Part shown: piece after piece, positions 55,085 through 63,544 of the stretch | Numbering within the stretch: the first letter of the stretch is position 1 | Layout of the letters: each line of letters starts with the position of its first letter | NCBI RefSeq assembly: GCF_003355455.1 | Contig: NZ_CP031357.1 | Coordinates: 2,644,501 to 2,708,500 of the forward strand | Direction: 5' to 3' | DNA length: 64,000 nucleotides | DNA from: Erythrobacter aureus | GTDB lineage: Bacteria; Pseudomonadota; Alphaproteobacteria; Sphingomonadales; Sphingomonadaceae | Program-made: the position numbers and the translations under genes | The notes under the pieces: generated by a model | The model's input: the letters and a program-made list of their open reading frames with translations, nothing else | The model's database searches: none | Told to the model about the DNA's origin: nothing

Positions 55085-55392
55085 TGGAATTCCTGACCGA
55101 AACCGCGATCATCTCCGGCGTCGCCATAATGGCCACGGGCTGGGTGGTTACCACCTGGATGCGGATCAAGAACGGCTACCCGCTCGAAAACAGCTGGGGC
55201 AAGGCTGTCTACCCGAAAAACGACCAGGCCGTGGAACGCGTGAAGCTGCTGACCCAGGAGAATGCCGAACTGCGCGCAGAGCTCGGCTCGCTCAAGGATC
55301 GGCTCGGCAATGTCGAACGCATCGTGACCGACAGCGGTTATCAGCTGACCCACGAGATCGACCGACTTCGTGAGCGCGAGGAGGTGAACTGA
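55084..55392 (+). CDS. PspB-like small membrane protein 2
   Basis: 102 aa. N-terminal helix (TAIISGVAIMATGWVVTTW), then a ~35-residue insert (NGYPLENSWGKAVYPKN) and the coil motif DRLGNVERIVTDSGYQLTHE plus IDRLRE. Coupled on both sides by one-base overlaps. Confidence 0.8.
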   Translation: MEFLTETAIISGVAIMATGWVVTTWMRIKNGYPLENSWGKAVYPKNDQAVERVKLLTQENAELRAELGSLKDRLGNVERIVTDSGYQLTHEIDRLREREEVN

Positions 55393-55706
55393 TGGATCCC
55401 GATCTTCTCCTCATCTTCGGCTTCATTCTGGTGATGGTGATACTCGCGACCCGAACTGCGCACCTCATCCATCGCCGCACTATCCGGCATGACGAGCGCA
55501 AGCTCGAACTGAAGGCCGAGATCGAGCAGGCCAGAGCATTGCAGACCACAGTCGGCAATGCCGACTTCCGCAAGTTCGAAGAGCGCATCCGCGTGCTCGA
55601 GCGGATCGCGACCGACAGCAATCACGCGCTCGCGTCGCAGATCGAGGAATTGCGCGACCTGCAGGAGATCGAGGACCGCACCGCGCCGCAGGAGTGCACG
55701 CAATGA
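55392..55706 (+). CDS. PspB-like small membrane protein 3
   Basis: 104 aa. N-terminal helix (LLLIFGFILVMVILATRT), basic RRTIRHDERK, then a coiled region with ERIRVLERIATDSNHALASQ and IEELRD. The stop overlaps the start of the next gene (ATGA). Confidence 0.8.
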   Translation: MDPDLLLIFGFILVMVILATRTAHLIHRRTIRHDERKLELKAEIEQARALQTTVGNADFRKFEERIRVLERIATDSNHALASQIEELRDLQEIEDRTAPQECTQ

Positions 55707-55975
55707 GCGGCTGGGTAATCGTTGCCATTATCGCGATCCTGGTCTGGGGTGTAACCCAGTGGAACCGCGCAAGGCACGGTATCGTGACCGATGAATACGG
55801 GAATGAAAGCCGTGCAGCATCCGACGATGCCGAAACAAGGCGCGAGATCGAGGAACTGCGCGAACGGATCAAGGTTCTCGAACGAATTGCGACCGACAGC
55901 AATTCGCTCGATGCCCGCAAAACGAAGAGGATCGCCGCCGAAATCGAAGCCCTGCGCGACAAGCAGGCGGATTGA
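55703..55975 (+). CDS. PspB-like small membrane protein 4
   Basis: 90 aa. N-terminal helix (SGWVIVAIIAILVWGVTQW), then ERIKVLERIATDSNSLDAR and IAAEIEALRD. The ATG was chosen over an upstream GTG because it gives the ATGA overlap. Confidence 0.8.
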   Translation: MSGWVIVAIIAILVWGVTQWNRARHGIVTDEYGNESRAASDDAETRREIEELRERIKVLERIATDSNSLDARKTKRIAAEIEALRDKQAD

Positions 55976-56006
55976 GGGCGGCAGGGTTCAAGGAGGACAT
56001 GAGGTG

Positions 56007-56246
56007 ATGTTCGAACCGACAATGATAATCGCAGGCGCATCGCTGGTCGGTCTGACCATCGTCGCGGGTGCGCTGCTCAGGGCCTGGCATGGCTGGCTTG
56101 CCCTGAAACGCCAGGAACTGGAACGCACCCGCGCCAGTGAGGAACACGATGGCGGTTCATCGATCGGTGCCGCACGCATCGAGCTTTCCGACTTGAAGGA
56201 GCGGATCAAGAAGCTCGAAGCGATCGCAAGCGGAGTGGATCTGTGA
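56007..56246 (+). CDS. PspB-like small membrane protein 5
   Basis: 79 aa. N-terminal helix (MIIAGASLVGLTIVAGALL), Arg/Glu-rich linker, and the motif ERIKKLEAIASGVDL at the very end, where it is cut short relative to paralogues. AGGAGG lies 10 nt upstream. The stop overlaps the next small gene (GTGA). Confidence 0.78.
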   Translation: MFEPTMIIAGASLVGLTIVAGALLRAWHGWLALKRQELERTRASEEHDGGSSIGAARIELSDLKERIKKLEAIASGVDL

Positions 56247-56419
56247 GCGTCGCGCGAACCGACGCCGCGCGAGCGGGTATCGGCCTCGGCAGCGCCATCG
56301 CGGTCGCGATCAGTTGGGGCTTGCACAAATCGATCATCTGGGCCGCGATCCACGGCTTTTTCGGCTGGTTCTATGTGGTATATTACGCCTTCACCCGTCC
56401 CGGCGGCCTGTCCGGCTGA
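56243..56419 (+). CDS. 58-aa membrane protein closing the psp operon
   Basis: GTG start overlapping the previous stop. 58 aa with two hydrophobic stretches (GIGLGSAIAVAISWGLHK and IIWAAIHGFFGWFYVVYYAF). No coiled-coil motif. It is common next to small stress membrane genes in sphingomonads; the function is unknown. Confidence 0.7.
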   Translation: MSVARTDAARAGIGLGSAIAVAISWGLHKSIIWAAIHGFFGWFYVVYYAFTRPGGLSG

Positions 56420-56460
56420 GGCCGATGGACGCTTGCCGACCAGCCCGCTAAGGGCGCGCT

Positions 56461-56868
56461 ATGCGCACACTTTCCGACATTGCCGAAGAATACGAATTTC
56501 TCGAGGCCGACGAACGCTATCGGCTTCTGATCGAGCTTGGCCGCGAGCTTGAAGACATGCCGCAAGCGCTCAAGACCGATGCCACTCTGGTGCGGGGCTG
56601 CAGCGCGCAGGTCTGGGTATATCCCACCGGCACCGAGGAGAAACTGCATTTCCTGGCCGACAGCAATGCCGCGATCACGAAAGGGATCGTAGCCTTGGTT
56701 ATTTCCGCCGTGCAGGACAAGCCCGCAGGCGAAGTCGCGCAAATGGATATCGCCGCGGCGCTCGAACCCTTCGACCTCAAGAACCAGCTTTCCAGCAACC
56801 GCACCCAAGGCGTGCCCAATATGATCGCACTGGTGAAAGAACACGCCGCGCGCATCGCAGCGCGATGA
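56461..56868 (+). CDS. sufE: SufE family sulfur acceptor
   Basis: 135 aa. Cys47 in LVRGCSAQVWV is the persulfide acceptor from the SufS cysteine desulfurase. Family length and the LEDMP, QGVPNMI features are normal. It acts in Fe-S cluster assembly. It starts 41 bp after the psp operon. Confidence 0.95.
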   Translation: MRTLSDIAEEYEFLEADERYRLLIELGRELEDMPQALKTDATLVRGCSAQVWVYPTGTEEKLHFLADSNAAITKGIVALVISAVQDKPAGEVAQMDIAAALEPFDLKNQLSSNRTQGVPNMIALVKEHAARIAAR

Positions 56869-56869
56869 T

Positions 56870-57220
56870 ATGAAGCGCCCGGTCTATAAGGGTCTGGGCT
56901 TCGCCGCGCTGGGATTGGGCGCGGTCGGGGCGGCGCTGCCGATCGTACCGACAGTGCCGTTCCTCTTGCTCGCCGTCTATTTCTTTGCCCGGTCGAGCCC
57001 GGAGCTCGAACAGAAAATTCTCGACCATCCGCATTGGGGCCCGCAGGTGCAGGATTGGCGCGAACGCCGCGCGATCAGTCGCCGCGCCAAGACCATGGCG
57101 ATCGGCGCCATGGCGACCGGTGCGGTGTTCACATGGTACACGCTGGGCCATCCCTGGTACTGGATATCCATAGCCATACTCGTCATCTGCGGGGGCTGGA
57201 TCGCAACGCGCAACGAGTAA
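56870..57220 (+). CDS. DUF454 (YbaN-like) membrane protein
   Basis: 116 aa with an N-terminal GFAALGLGAVGAALPIVPTV (the DUF454 GxxLPxxPTxPF signature continues with PFLLLAVYFFARSS) and HPHWGPQVQDWRERRAI. Two or three helices. It starts one base after sufE, so the two are coupled. Function unknown. Confidence 0.9.
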   Translation: MKRPVYKGLGFAALGLGAVGAALPIVPTVPFLLLAVYFFARSSPELEQKILDHPHWGPQVQDWRERRAISRRAKTMAIGAMATGAVFTWYTLGHPWYWISIAILVICGGWIATRNE

Positions 57221-57292
57221 CTCCCGGAACCGGGCAGCTTCTAAGCCGTTGAATTGACGAACGACGGGAGGGTAGACGAAAGGACACCCTCA

Positions 57293-57451
57293 ATGGCAAT
57301 TCTCATTCTGATCGCGACCATCTTGCTGCCCCCGCTCGGTGTTGCCCTGAAACACGGCCTCGGCGGGACGACGCTTCTGAACCTCGTGCTCACGCTGCTC
57401 GGCTTCATTCCGGGCCTGATTCACGGGCTGTACGTCAATTACGCGAAGTAA
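57293..57451 (+). CDS. YqaE/Pmp3 family small membrane protein
   Basis: 52 aa, two-helix UPF0057/Pmp3 family: LLPPLGVALKHG and LTLLGFIPGLIHGLYV are diagnostic. Plant and yeast homologues affect membrane potential under salt stress. AAGGA precedes the ATG. Confidence 0.93.
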   Translation: MAILILIATILLPPLGVALKHGLGGTTLLNLVLTLLGFIPGLIHGLYVNYAK

Positions 57452-57478
57452 CCCTGCGCAAGATATGGTCGGTTAAAC

Positions 57479-57889
57479 CTAGAAGAGCATTCCCGAGGCC
57501 GGGACCGTTTGCGCGGTCTCGGCCTTTTCCATGGCCGCCACCTGCTCCTCGCGGTACATTTCGAATGTCCTGTTCATATCGAACAGGCTCCACACTCCCG
57601 AGACGACCATTCCATCGCCGGAGAGCTGCCCGACATAGTCGACCGGATTTTCGTAGCCTTCCACAGGATCGATATAGGTCTTGGTGAAATCGACCGATCG
57701 GCCCTGGCGATGGCCGGAAATCTCGGCACCGATTGTCCGTTCTGGCTGGAACAAATCCGGTTCGATCACCGAACCGGAAAACCGTCCGCCCTTGTCCGAT
57801 ATACGCACACGAAACGGCGTGATTGCCAGGCCTCCGGGATAGCTGAAGCTGCCATCCCAATCGCCGGACAGGTCGAGCGGGTCGGAGAT
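57479..57889 (-). CDS. Small beta-rich (lipocalin-like) protein with apparent ATC start
   Basis: The conserved-looking frame reads ISDPLDLSGDWDGSFSYPGG, then VRISDKGGRFSGSVIEPDLF, to 57479 (136 aa). The first ordinary start codon is GTG at 57808, which would cut off the first strands. Homologous-looking proteins begin with Met at the Ile position, where this sequence has ATC (57887-57889). GGAG lies 9 nt upstream, 4 bp after the crtZ stop. Either a rare ATC start or a single-base change. Function unknown. Confidence 0.6.
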   Translation of the reverse strand: MSDPLDLSGDWDGSFSYPGGLAITPFRVRISDKGGRFSGSVIEPDLFQPERTIGAEISGHRQGRSVDFTKTYIDPVEGYENPVDYVGQLSGDGMVVSGVWSLFDMNRTFEMYREEQVAAMEKAETAQTVPASGMLF

Positions 57890-57893
57890 GGGC

Positions 57894-58412
57894 TCAGGCT
57901 CCGGCGCTTTCGCGGACCACGGCGATTCCCGCTTCGCGCTGGCGCCTGAGTTCCGCTTTCAGCTTGGCCGGATCGCGCGCGAAAACGAAGCCGAAGCTCA
58001 CCCCGCCTTCCTTGCCGACAGTTGCATGATGCAGCTTATGCGCCTGAACCAGACGCTTGGCATATCCCTTTTTCGGGACCCATCTGAAATAGCGCTGATG
58101 GACGAGCCCATCATGCACCAAGGTATAAATGACGCCGTAAAACAGGATGCCGAGGCCGATCCACGTGCCCGGCCACCAAGCATTTTTCCCCATCACCCAC
58201 TCGCTGCCCAGCGCGAACATCGAAATGCTCATCGCCGCGCCCACGATAGCGTAGAGATCGTTCTTTTCGAACATGTTATCGTGCGGCTCGTGATGGTCGC
58301 GGTGCCAGCCCCAGCCGAAACCATGCATGATGTATTTGTGGCTTGCCCACGCCACCCATTCCATCGCGAAAATGGTGGCGAGCACGAGAAGGGCGGGAAC
58401 CAGGAAATCCAT
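57894..58412 (-). CDS. crtZ: Beta-carotene hydroxylase
   Basis: 172 aa, membrane di-iron hydroxylase converting beta-carotene to zeaxanthin. The histidine boxes are HKYIMH (25-30), HRDHH (37-41), HDGLVH and HKLHH. The start was set at MDFLVPALL; a longer frame overlaps the upstream thioesterase. The carotenoid role fits the yellow/orange pigmentation typical of the group. Confidence 0.94.
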   Translation of the reverse strand: MDFLVPALLVLATIFAMEWVAWASHKYIMHGFGWGWHRDHHEPHDNMFEKNDLYAIVGAAMSISMFALGSEWVMGKNAWWPGTWIGLGILFYGVIYTLVHDGLVHQRYFRWVPKKGYAKRLVQAHKLHHATVGKEGGVSFGFVFARDPAKLKAELRRQREAGIAVVRESAGA

Positions 58413-58462
58413 GATGTCGGTATAAAGGCTATCGCCTCGCAGGCAAAGCCCACTTGCAAGCA

Positions 58463-58888
58463 CTATTCGTCGGCAAAGGGTTCCTGCTTGCGCGGAAGAC
58501 CAAAGAAGGTTTCCGCCACATCGCGGCTGATGCGCGCAGGCCGCAGGCTTTCGGCATCGATGCAGCACCACATGCTTTTCACCTCGGCGAGCACATCCTC
58601 GCCGCGGCGGATCACCGTGTTATAGAAACTGCGCGCGCCGGCGATCTTCTCGAGCACCGTTTCGGCGATCACCTCGTCATCGAGAAACGCGGGTTTCCGG
58701 TAGGTGATTTCGTGTTTCAGCGCGACCCAGGCCTTGCTGGCCACCTCTTCCGCGGGGGCCAGCTTTTGCCAGTGCGCCAGAACCGTATCCTGCACCCAGT
58801 TCAGATAGCGCGCATTGTTCACGTGCCCCATGAAGTCGATGTCCGAGGGAATCACTTTGATCGGGAAGGAAAATGGCTTTGCTGACAT
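58463..58888 (-). CDS. Acyl-CoA thioesterase (4HBT/YbgC-like)
   Basis: 141 aa hotdog fold: PSDIDFMGHVNNARYLNWVQD with the catalytic Asp and HVNN motif of the 4-hydroxybenzoyl-CoA thioesterase family. It is 50 bp upstream of crtZ on the same strand and divergent from leuC. The substrate is unknown. Confidence 0.88.
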   Translation of the reverse strand: MSAKPFSFPIKVIPSDIDFMGHVNNARYLNWVQDTVLAHWQKLAPAEEVASKAWVALKHEITYRKPAFLDDEVIAETVLEKIAGARSFYNTVIRRGEDVLAEVKSMWCCIDAESLRPARISRDVAETFFGLPRKQEPFADE

Positions 58889-58979
58889 GTCTGTTAATAG
58901 AGCAGAGATAGGTTAAGTTTGGAAGACTCTGGATTTGCCTTTTTGCAGGCGTGGCAAAGCTGCCGCACACTCCGCCCCG

Positions 58980-60431
58980 ATGGCCAGCAAACCGCGCACA
59001 CTCTACGAGAAGATCTGGGACAGCCACGTTGTCGAACGGCTCGATGACGGAACCTGCCTGATCTATATCGACCGCCACCTCGTTCACGAGGTCACCAGCC
59101 CGCAAGCCTTCGAGGCGCTGCGCCTCGCAGGTCGCAGGGTGCGGCGTCCCGATCTTACCCTTGCCGTTCCCGACCATAACCTGCCCACGACGGCGCGCGT
59201 GGCGGCGGACGGATCGCGGCTTCCGATCGAGGATGCGCAAAGCGCCGCGCAGCTTGCCGCGCTGGAACGCAACGCACCGTCTTTCGGCATCGACTATATC
59301 GATGCGGTCGCGCCCGAGCAGGGAATCGTTCACGTCGTCGGGCCGGAGCAAGGCTTTTCGCTGCCGGGCGCGACCATCGTCTGCGGCGACAGCCACACCG
59401 CCGCGCATGGCGGCGTGGGGGCGCTGGCCTTCGGCATCGGAACGAGCGAGGTCGAGCATGTGCTCGCCACGCAGACTCTCCAGCTACGCCAGTCGAAATC
59501 GATGGAGGTGCGCGTCGAAGGCACGCTCGGCCCCGGCGTTACTCCGAAGGATCTGATCCTGCACATCATCGGCGTGATCGGAACCGCTGGCGGCACGGGC
59601 CATGTGATCGAATATCGCGGGCGTGTTTTCGAGGAGATGAGCGTCGAGGGCCGCCTGACCGTCTGCAATATGAGCATCGAAGGCGGTGCGCGCGCCGGCC
59701 TGATCGCGCCCGACGACAAGGTGTTCGCCTATCTCGAAGGCAAGCCCTACGCGCCCAAGGGCCAGGACTGGAATCGTGCCGTGAAATGGTGGCGTTCCCT
59801 CGCCACCGACGAGGGGGCGACCTTCGACAAGTCGATCGTCATCGATGCCGCCGATGTCGAGCCGACGGTCAGTTGGGGCACGAGCCCCGAAGACGTCGTG
59901 CCCGTGGGCGGCCGCGTCCCTTCCCCCGACAGTTTCGCGGATCCATCCAAGCAGGAGGCAGCCAGGAAAAGCCTCGATTACATGGGCCTCGCGCCTGAAA
60001 CGCTGATCGAGGACATCGCGGTCGAGAACATCTTTATCGGAAGCTGCACCAACAGCCGGATCGAAGATTTGCGCGCCGCCGCGGAAGTGCTGAACGGCCG
60101 CACCAAGGCGCCGAGCGTGCGCTGGGCCATCGTGGTGCCCGGTTCGGGGCTTGTGAAGCGACAGGCGGAAGCCGAGGGACTCGATCGCATTTTCACGAAT
60201 GCGGGGTTCGAATGGCGCGAACCGGGCTGTTCCGCCTGTCTCGCGATGAACCCGGACAAGGTCCCGCCGGGCGAACGCTGCGCTTCGACCAGCAACCGCA
60301 ATTTCGTCGGCCGCCAGGGGCCGGGGGCGCGAACGCATCTCGTCAGCCCCGCCATGGCCGCCGCCGCCGCTGTCACCGGGCGCCTCACCGATGTACGCAA
60401 GCTGCCCCCTTGCCAAGCCGATGACGGCTAA
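58980..60431 (+). CDS. leuC: 3-isopropylmalate dehydratase large subunit
   Basis: 483 aa. The 4Fe-4S ligands are Cys356 (GSCTNSR), Cys417 and Cys420 (GCSACLAMNPD). VCGDSHTAAHGGVG is the substrate/cluster motif. It isomerises isopropylmalate in leucine synthesis with LeuD, encoded 1 kb downstream. The start chosen is MASKPRTLYEKIW, the usual N-terminus. Confidence 0.97.
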   Translation: MASKPRTLYEKIWDSHVVERLDDGTCLIYIDRHLVHEVTSPQAFEALRLAGRRVRRPDLTLAVPDHNLPTTARVAADGSRLPIEDAQSAAQLAALERNAPSFGIDYIDAVAPEQGIVHVVGPEQGFSLPGATIVCGDSHTAAHGGVGALAFGIGTSEVEHVLATQTLQLRQSKSMEVRVEGTLGPGVTPKDLILHIIGVIGTAGGTGHVIEYRGRVFEEMSVEGRLTVCNMSIEGGARAGLIAPDDKVFAYLEGKPYAPKGQDWNRAVKWWRSLATDEGATFDKSIVIDAADVEPTVSWGTSPEDVVPVGGRVPSPDSFADPSKQEAARKSLDYMGLAPETLIEDIAVENIFIGSCTNSRIEDLRAAAEVLNGRTKAPSVRWAIVVPGSGLVKRQAEAEGLDRIFTNAGFEWREPGCSACLAMNPDKVPPGERCASTSNRNFVGRQGPGARTHLVSPAMAAAAAVTGRLTDVRKLPPCQADDG

Positions 60432-60444
60432 CCATTGAGGGAAC

Positions 60445-60603
60445 ATGACCAAAAAGCTTTCCGGAAAAGCCGCTATCGCCGGAGCCATCGGCTCCGCCGC
60501 CGTCGCCGCAGCCCTGCTCTATGCGAACAAGCGCAAGGAAAGGAAGAACGCCCCGAAACAGCCGGGGCCTATTCCCTCGGGGGAGAATCCCGAAACCGAT
60601 TGA
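60445..60603 (+). CDS. Small single-helix membrane protein between leuC and leuD
   Basis: 52 aa: one membrane helix (AAIAGAIGSAAVAAALLYA), basic NKRKERK, then a Pro-rich tail. GAGGGA lies before the ATG. The codon use matches its neighbours, so it is likely real. Function unknown. Confidence 0.72.
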   Translation: MTKKLSGKAAIAGAIGSAAVAAALLYANKRKERKNAPKQPGPIPSGENPETD

Positions 60604-60629
60604 GTTCGCACGCCAAGGGGGAGAGAAAC

Positions 60630-61466
60630 ATGTCGCCGAAATCAATTTTGCTGGCCACGCTGCTGGCGGGCCTTGGCATGCCGGCCGCGGCACAAACCGA
60701 ACCGGACATCGAGATGTGGCGGCTCGATTGCGGCACGATCGAACTCAGCGACACCGCACCGTTTTCCGACACGCATCTCTACGATGGCGAAGCCCGCATC
60801 CTGGCGGATAGCTGTTACCTGATACGCAACGGCGACAGGTATCTCTTGTGGGATACCGGCCTGCCCGCGGCGCTGAAGGGTACCAGCACGACACAGTGGG
60901 TTTTCACGCTGAGCATCGACAAGACCATTGCGGAGCAACTCGCCGAAATCGAGCTGACACCGTCCGACATCACTTTCGTCGGTATAAGCCACTATCATGA
61001 CGATCACATAGGCCAGGCGGCGGGCTTTCCCGATGCAGAGCTGCTGATCGGGCGCGGCGATGCGGAAGCCGTCGCTTCGGGCCGGATGGAAGCAACCCGT
61101 GCCCAGCTCGCCCCATGGCTTGCCGACGGTGCCAGTGGTAAAGTGACGCGTATTGCCGCCGATCACGACGTGTTCGGCGACGGTTCCGTGCGTATGGTGG
61201 CGATGCACGGCCACACGCCGGGGCATAAATCGCTTGTGGTCGAGCTCCCGCAATCGGGCACCTACATGCTCACCGGCGATCTCTATCATTTCGAAGAGCA
61301 GATCGAAAACAAGGGCGTCCCTGTCTTCAATACCGACCGCGCGGACACGCTCGCATCGTTCCACCGGTTCGACCAGATGGCCGACAATCTCGATGCGACC
61401 ATCGTGATCCAGCACGATCCCCGCCATCTCGACCGGCTGCCCACCTTTCCCAAGAGCGCCAGATAA
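60630..61466 (+). CDS. Periplasmic metallo-beta-lactamase-fold hydrolase (lactonase-like)
   Basis: 278 aa with signal peptide (MSPKSILLATLLAGLGMPAAAQ). The zinc site is SHYHDDH (His121, His123, Asp125, His126), with His in HGHTPGHKSL and Asp in LTGDLYH. The layout is like AiiA-type N-acyl-homoserine lactonases, but the substrate is not proven. It lies between leuC and leuD; its stop overlaps the leuD start (TAATG). Confidence 0.85.
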   Translation: MSPKSILLATLLAGLGMPAAAQTEPDIEMWRLDCGTIELSDTAPFSDTHLYDGEARILADSCYLIRNGDRYLLWDTGLPAALKGTSTTQWVFTLSIDKTIAEQLAEIELTPSDITFVGISHYHDDHIGQAAGFPDAELLIGRGDAEAVASGRMEATRAQLAPWLADGASGKVTRIAADHDVFGDGSVRMVAMHGHTPGHKSLVVELPQSGTYMLTGDLYHFEEQIENKGVPVFNTDRADTLASFHRFDQMADNLDATIVIQHDPRHLDRLPTFPKSAR

Positions 61467-62071
61467 TGAAAGCTGTCTCGACCATCGAAGGCCGCGCGAT
61501 TCCGCTCGGCCTCAAGAATATCGATACCGACGTGATCATTCCCGCGCACTGGCTCAAGACCGTCAGCCGCGAAGGCCTTGGCAAGGGTGCGTTCGAAACG
61601 ATCCGCGCGGCCCCCGGCAATCCCTTCGACGTGGAGGATTTCGCCCATGCGCCGATCCTTATCGCGGGCGACAATTTCGGCTGCGGGTCGAGCCGTGAAC
61701 ATGCGGCATGGGCCATGCTCGACATGGGTCTGACCGCGGTCATCGCGCCGAGCTTTTCCGACATCTTCGCGGGCAATGCCTTCAAGAACGGCATCCTTGC
61801 AGTCGAATTGCCGCAGGAACAGGTCGACCGCCTGCTCGAGGTCGCGAAGGATCAGCCAATCGCGATCGACCTCGAAAACCAGGTCGTCACGACCCCGTTT
61901 CAGGACCGCTTCACCTTCCAGATCGACCCGTTCCGCAAGCGCTGCCTGCTCGAAGGGCTCGACGAAATCGGCCTGACGCTCGGCAGCGAGAGCGCGATCA
62001 CGAAACACGAACAAATGCGCGAGGGCGCCATGCCCTGGCTCGATAAACCAAGCAGGAGAGATGCAGCGTGA
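61466..62071 (+). CDS. leuD: 3-isopropylmalate dehydratase small subunit
   Basis: 201 aa. Swivel-domain motifs NIDTDVIIPAHWLKT and GDNFGCGSSREHA are present. It pairs with LeuC. Coupled to the lactonase gene upstream and to the oxidoreductase downstream by short overlaps. Confidence 0.97.
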   Translation: MKAVSTIEGRAIPLGLKNIDTDVIIPAHWLKTVSREGLGKGAFETIRAAPGNPFDVEDFAHAPILIAGDNFGCGSSREHAAWAMLDMGLTAVIAPSFSDIFAGNAFKNGILAVELPQEQVDRLLEVAKDQPIAIDLENQVVTTPFQDRFTFQIDPFRKRCLLEGLDEIGLTLGSESAITKHEQMREGAMPWLDKPSRRDAA

Positions 62072-63066
62072 AGGCAGTCCTTTCAAAGGAAGTCGGTGGC
62101 CCGGAAACCCTCGTCGTCGAGGATATCGACGAGCCGACGCCCGGCAAGGGTGAGGTTTTGGTCAAGGTCGCTGCCTGCGCAATCAATTTTCCCGACACGC
62201 TGATCATTCGCGATCTGTATCAGTTCAAGCCATCCCGTCCTTTTGCGCCGGGGGGCGAAATTTCCGGCACCATCGAGGCACTGGGCGAAGGGGTCGAAGG
62301 CTTCGCCGTGGGCGACAAGGTCATGTGCGGCGTCGGCAATGGCGGCTTGCAGGAAAAGGTCGCCGTGGCAGCCGCCCGCCTGTTCAAGGTGCCCGACGGG
62401 ATCGACCTGGTGAAAGCCAGCGCCCTGCTGATGACTTACGGTACGACCATTCACGGGCTCAAGGATCGCGGCGAGATCAAGGAAGGCGAGACCGTACTCG
62501 TGCTGGGCGCCGCGGGCGGTGTCGGCCTGTCGGCGGTCGAACTGGCCAAGGCCTATGGTTGCCGCGTGGTGGCAGCGGTCTCGACCGAGGAGAAAGGCGA
62601 AGTTGCCAGGAAGGCGGGGGCCGACGAAGTCGTGATCTACCCACGCGCACCTTTCGACAAGGACACTTCCAAACAGCTTGCAGGCGACTTCAAGGCGGCG
62701 GTCGGTCCGAACGGTGCCGATATCGTCTACGACATCGTTGGCGGCGACTATTCCGAACCCGCGCTGCGTTCGATCGCCTGGGAAGGCCGCTTCCTCGTCG
62801 TCGGGTTTCCGGCGGGAATCGCCAAGATGCCGCTCAACCTGACCCTGTTGAAGAGCTGCGACATCCGGGGTGTGTTCTGGGGCGCCTTCACGGCGCGCGA
62901 ACCTGAACGCAACCAGGCGAATATCGAGGAACTCTTCGATCTGTGGAAGGCCGGCAAGATCGAGCCTCTGGTAAGCGAAACCTACCCCATCGAGCGCGCG
63001 CATGAAGCCATCGCGAAGCTGGAGAACCGGGGCGCTATCGGCAAGCTCGTCGTCACGATGGAATAG
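62068..63066 (+). CDS. NADPH:quinone oxidoreductase family protein (zinc-free MDR)
   Basis: 332 aa of the quinone-oxidoreductase branch of the medium-chain dehydrogenases. There are no structural-zinc cysteines; the nucleotide motif is VLGAAGGVGLSAVELAKA (~140-157). GTG start overlapping the leuD stop. Real substrate unknown; quinones or enoyl compounds are possible. Confidence 0.9.
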   Translation: MKAVLSKEVGGPETLVVEDIDEPTPGKGEVLVKVAACAINFPDTLIIRDLYQFKPSRPFAPGGEISGTIEALGEGVEGFAVGDKVMCGVGNGGLQEKVAVAAARLFKVPDGIDLVKASALLMTYGTTIHGLKDRGEIKEGETVLVLGAAGGVGLSAVELAKAYGCRVVAAVSTEEKGEVARKAGADEVVIYPRAPFDKDTSKQLAGDFKAAVGPNGADIVYDIVGGDYSEPALRSIAWEGRFLVVGFPAGIAKMPLNLTLLKSCDIRGVFWGAFTAREPERNQANIEELFDLWKAGKIEPLVSETYPIERAHEAIAKLENRGAIGKLVVTME

Positions 63067-63213
63067 CTGTTTCCGCTGCTGCGGCGGCGAGAATATCCGG
63101 TTCGCATGGCGCGGGATTGTTGCAAGCCGCGCCTTGGCGGGGACTCATCTCTTGTTTCACACGCCGCCCGCGCCTATTCCGGCCTCGCAAGATTCCATCC
63201 CGAGAGGACTGAC

Positions 63214-63540
63214 ATGACCGATTTCAAGGATCGCGAGCGCGGCGAGGAAGCCAAGTTCGCTTTCGACGAGGAAAATGCTTTCAAAATCGCCGCCCGCCGC
63301 AATCGCTTGGTCGGTGAATGGGCCGCCGGGAAGATGGGCCTGACCCAGGAAGAGACGGATGCCTATAAAAAGGCGGTCGTGCAGGCGGACTTCGAGGAAG
63401 CGGGCGACGAAGACGTGATCCGCAAACTGCTGGGCGATCTCACGGCTGCCGAATGCGATGTAAGCGAATCCGACATCCGCGCGAAGCTGGAAGAATGCGC
63501 CATCGAGGCGCGCCGCCAGTTCATGAGCGAGCGGAACTGA
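63214..63540 (+). CDS. DUF1476 protein (F1-ATPase zeta-type inhibitor)
   Basis: 108 aa, all helical: DRERGEEAKFAFDEENAFKI and ARRNRLVGEWAAGKMGL are the DUF1476 signature. In Paracoccus this family is the zeta subunit that inhibits the F1-ATPase. The start is preceded by GAGAGGA. It is followed by bolA and grxD, a common order in alphaproteobacteria. Confidence 0.92.
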   Translation: MTDFKDRERGEEAKFAFDEENAFKIAARRNRLVGEWAAGKMGLTQEETDAYKKAVVQADFEEAGDEDVIRKLLGDLTAAECDVSESDIRAKLEECAIEARRQFMSERN

Positions 63541-63544
63541 CACA

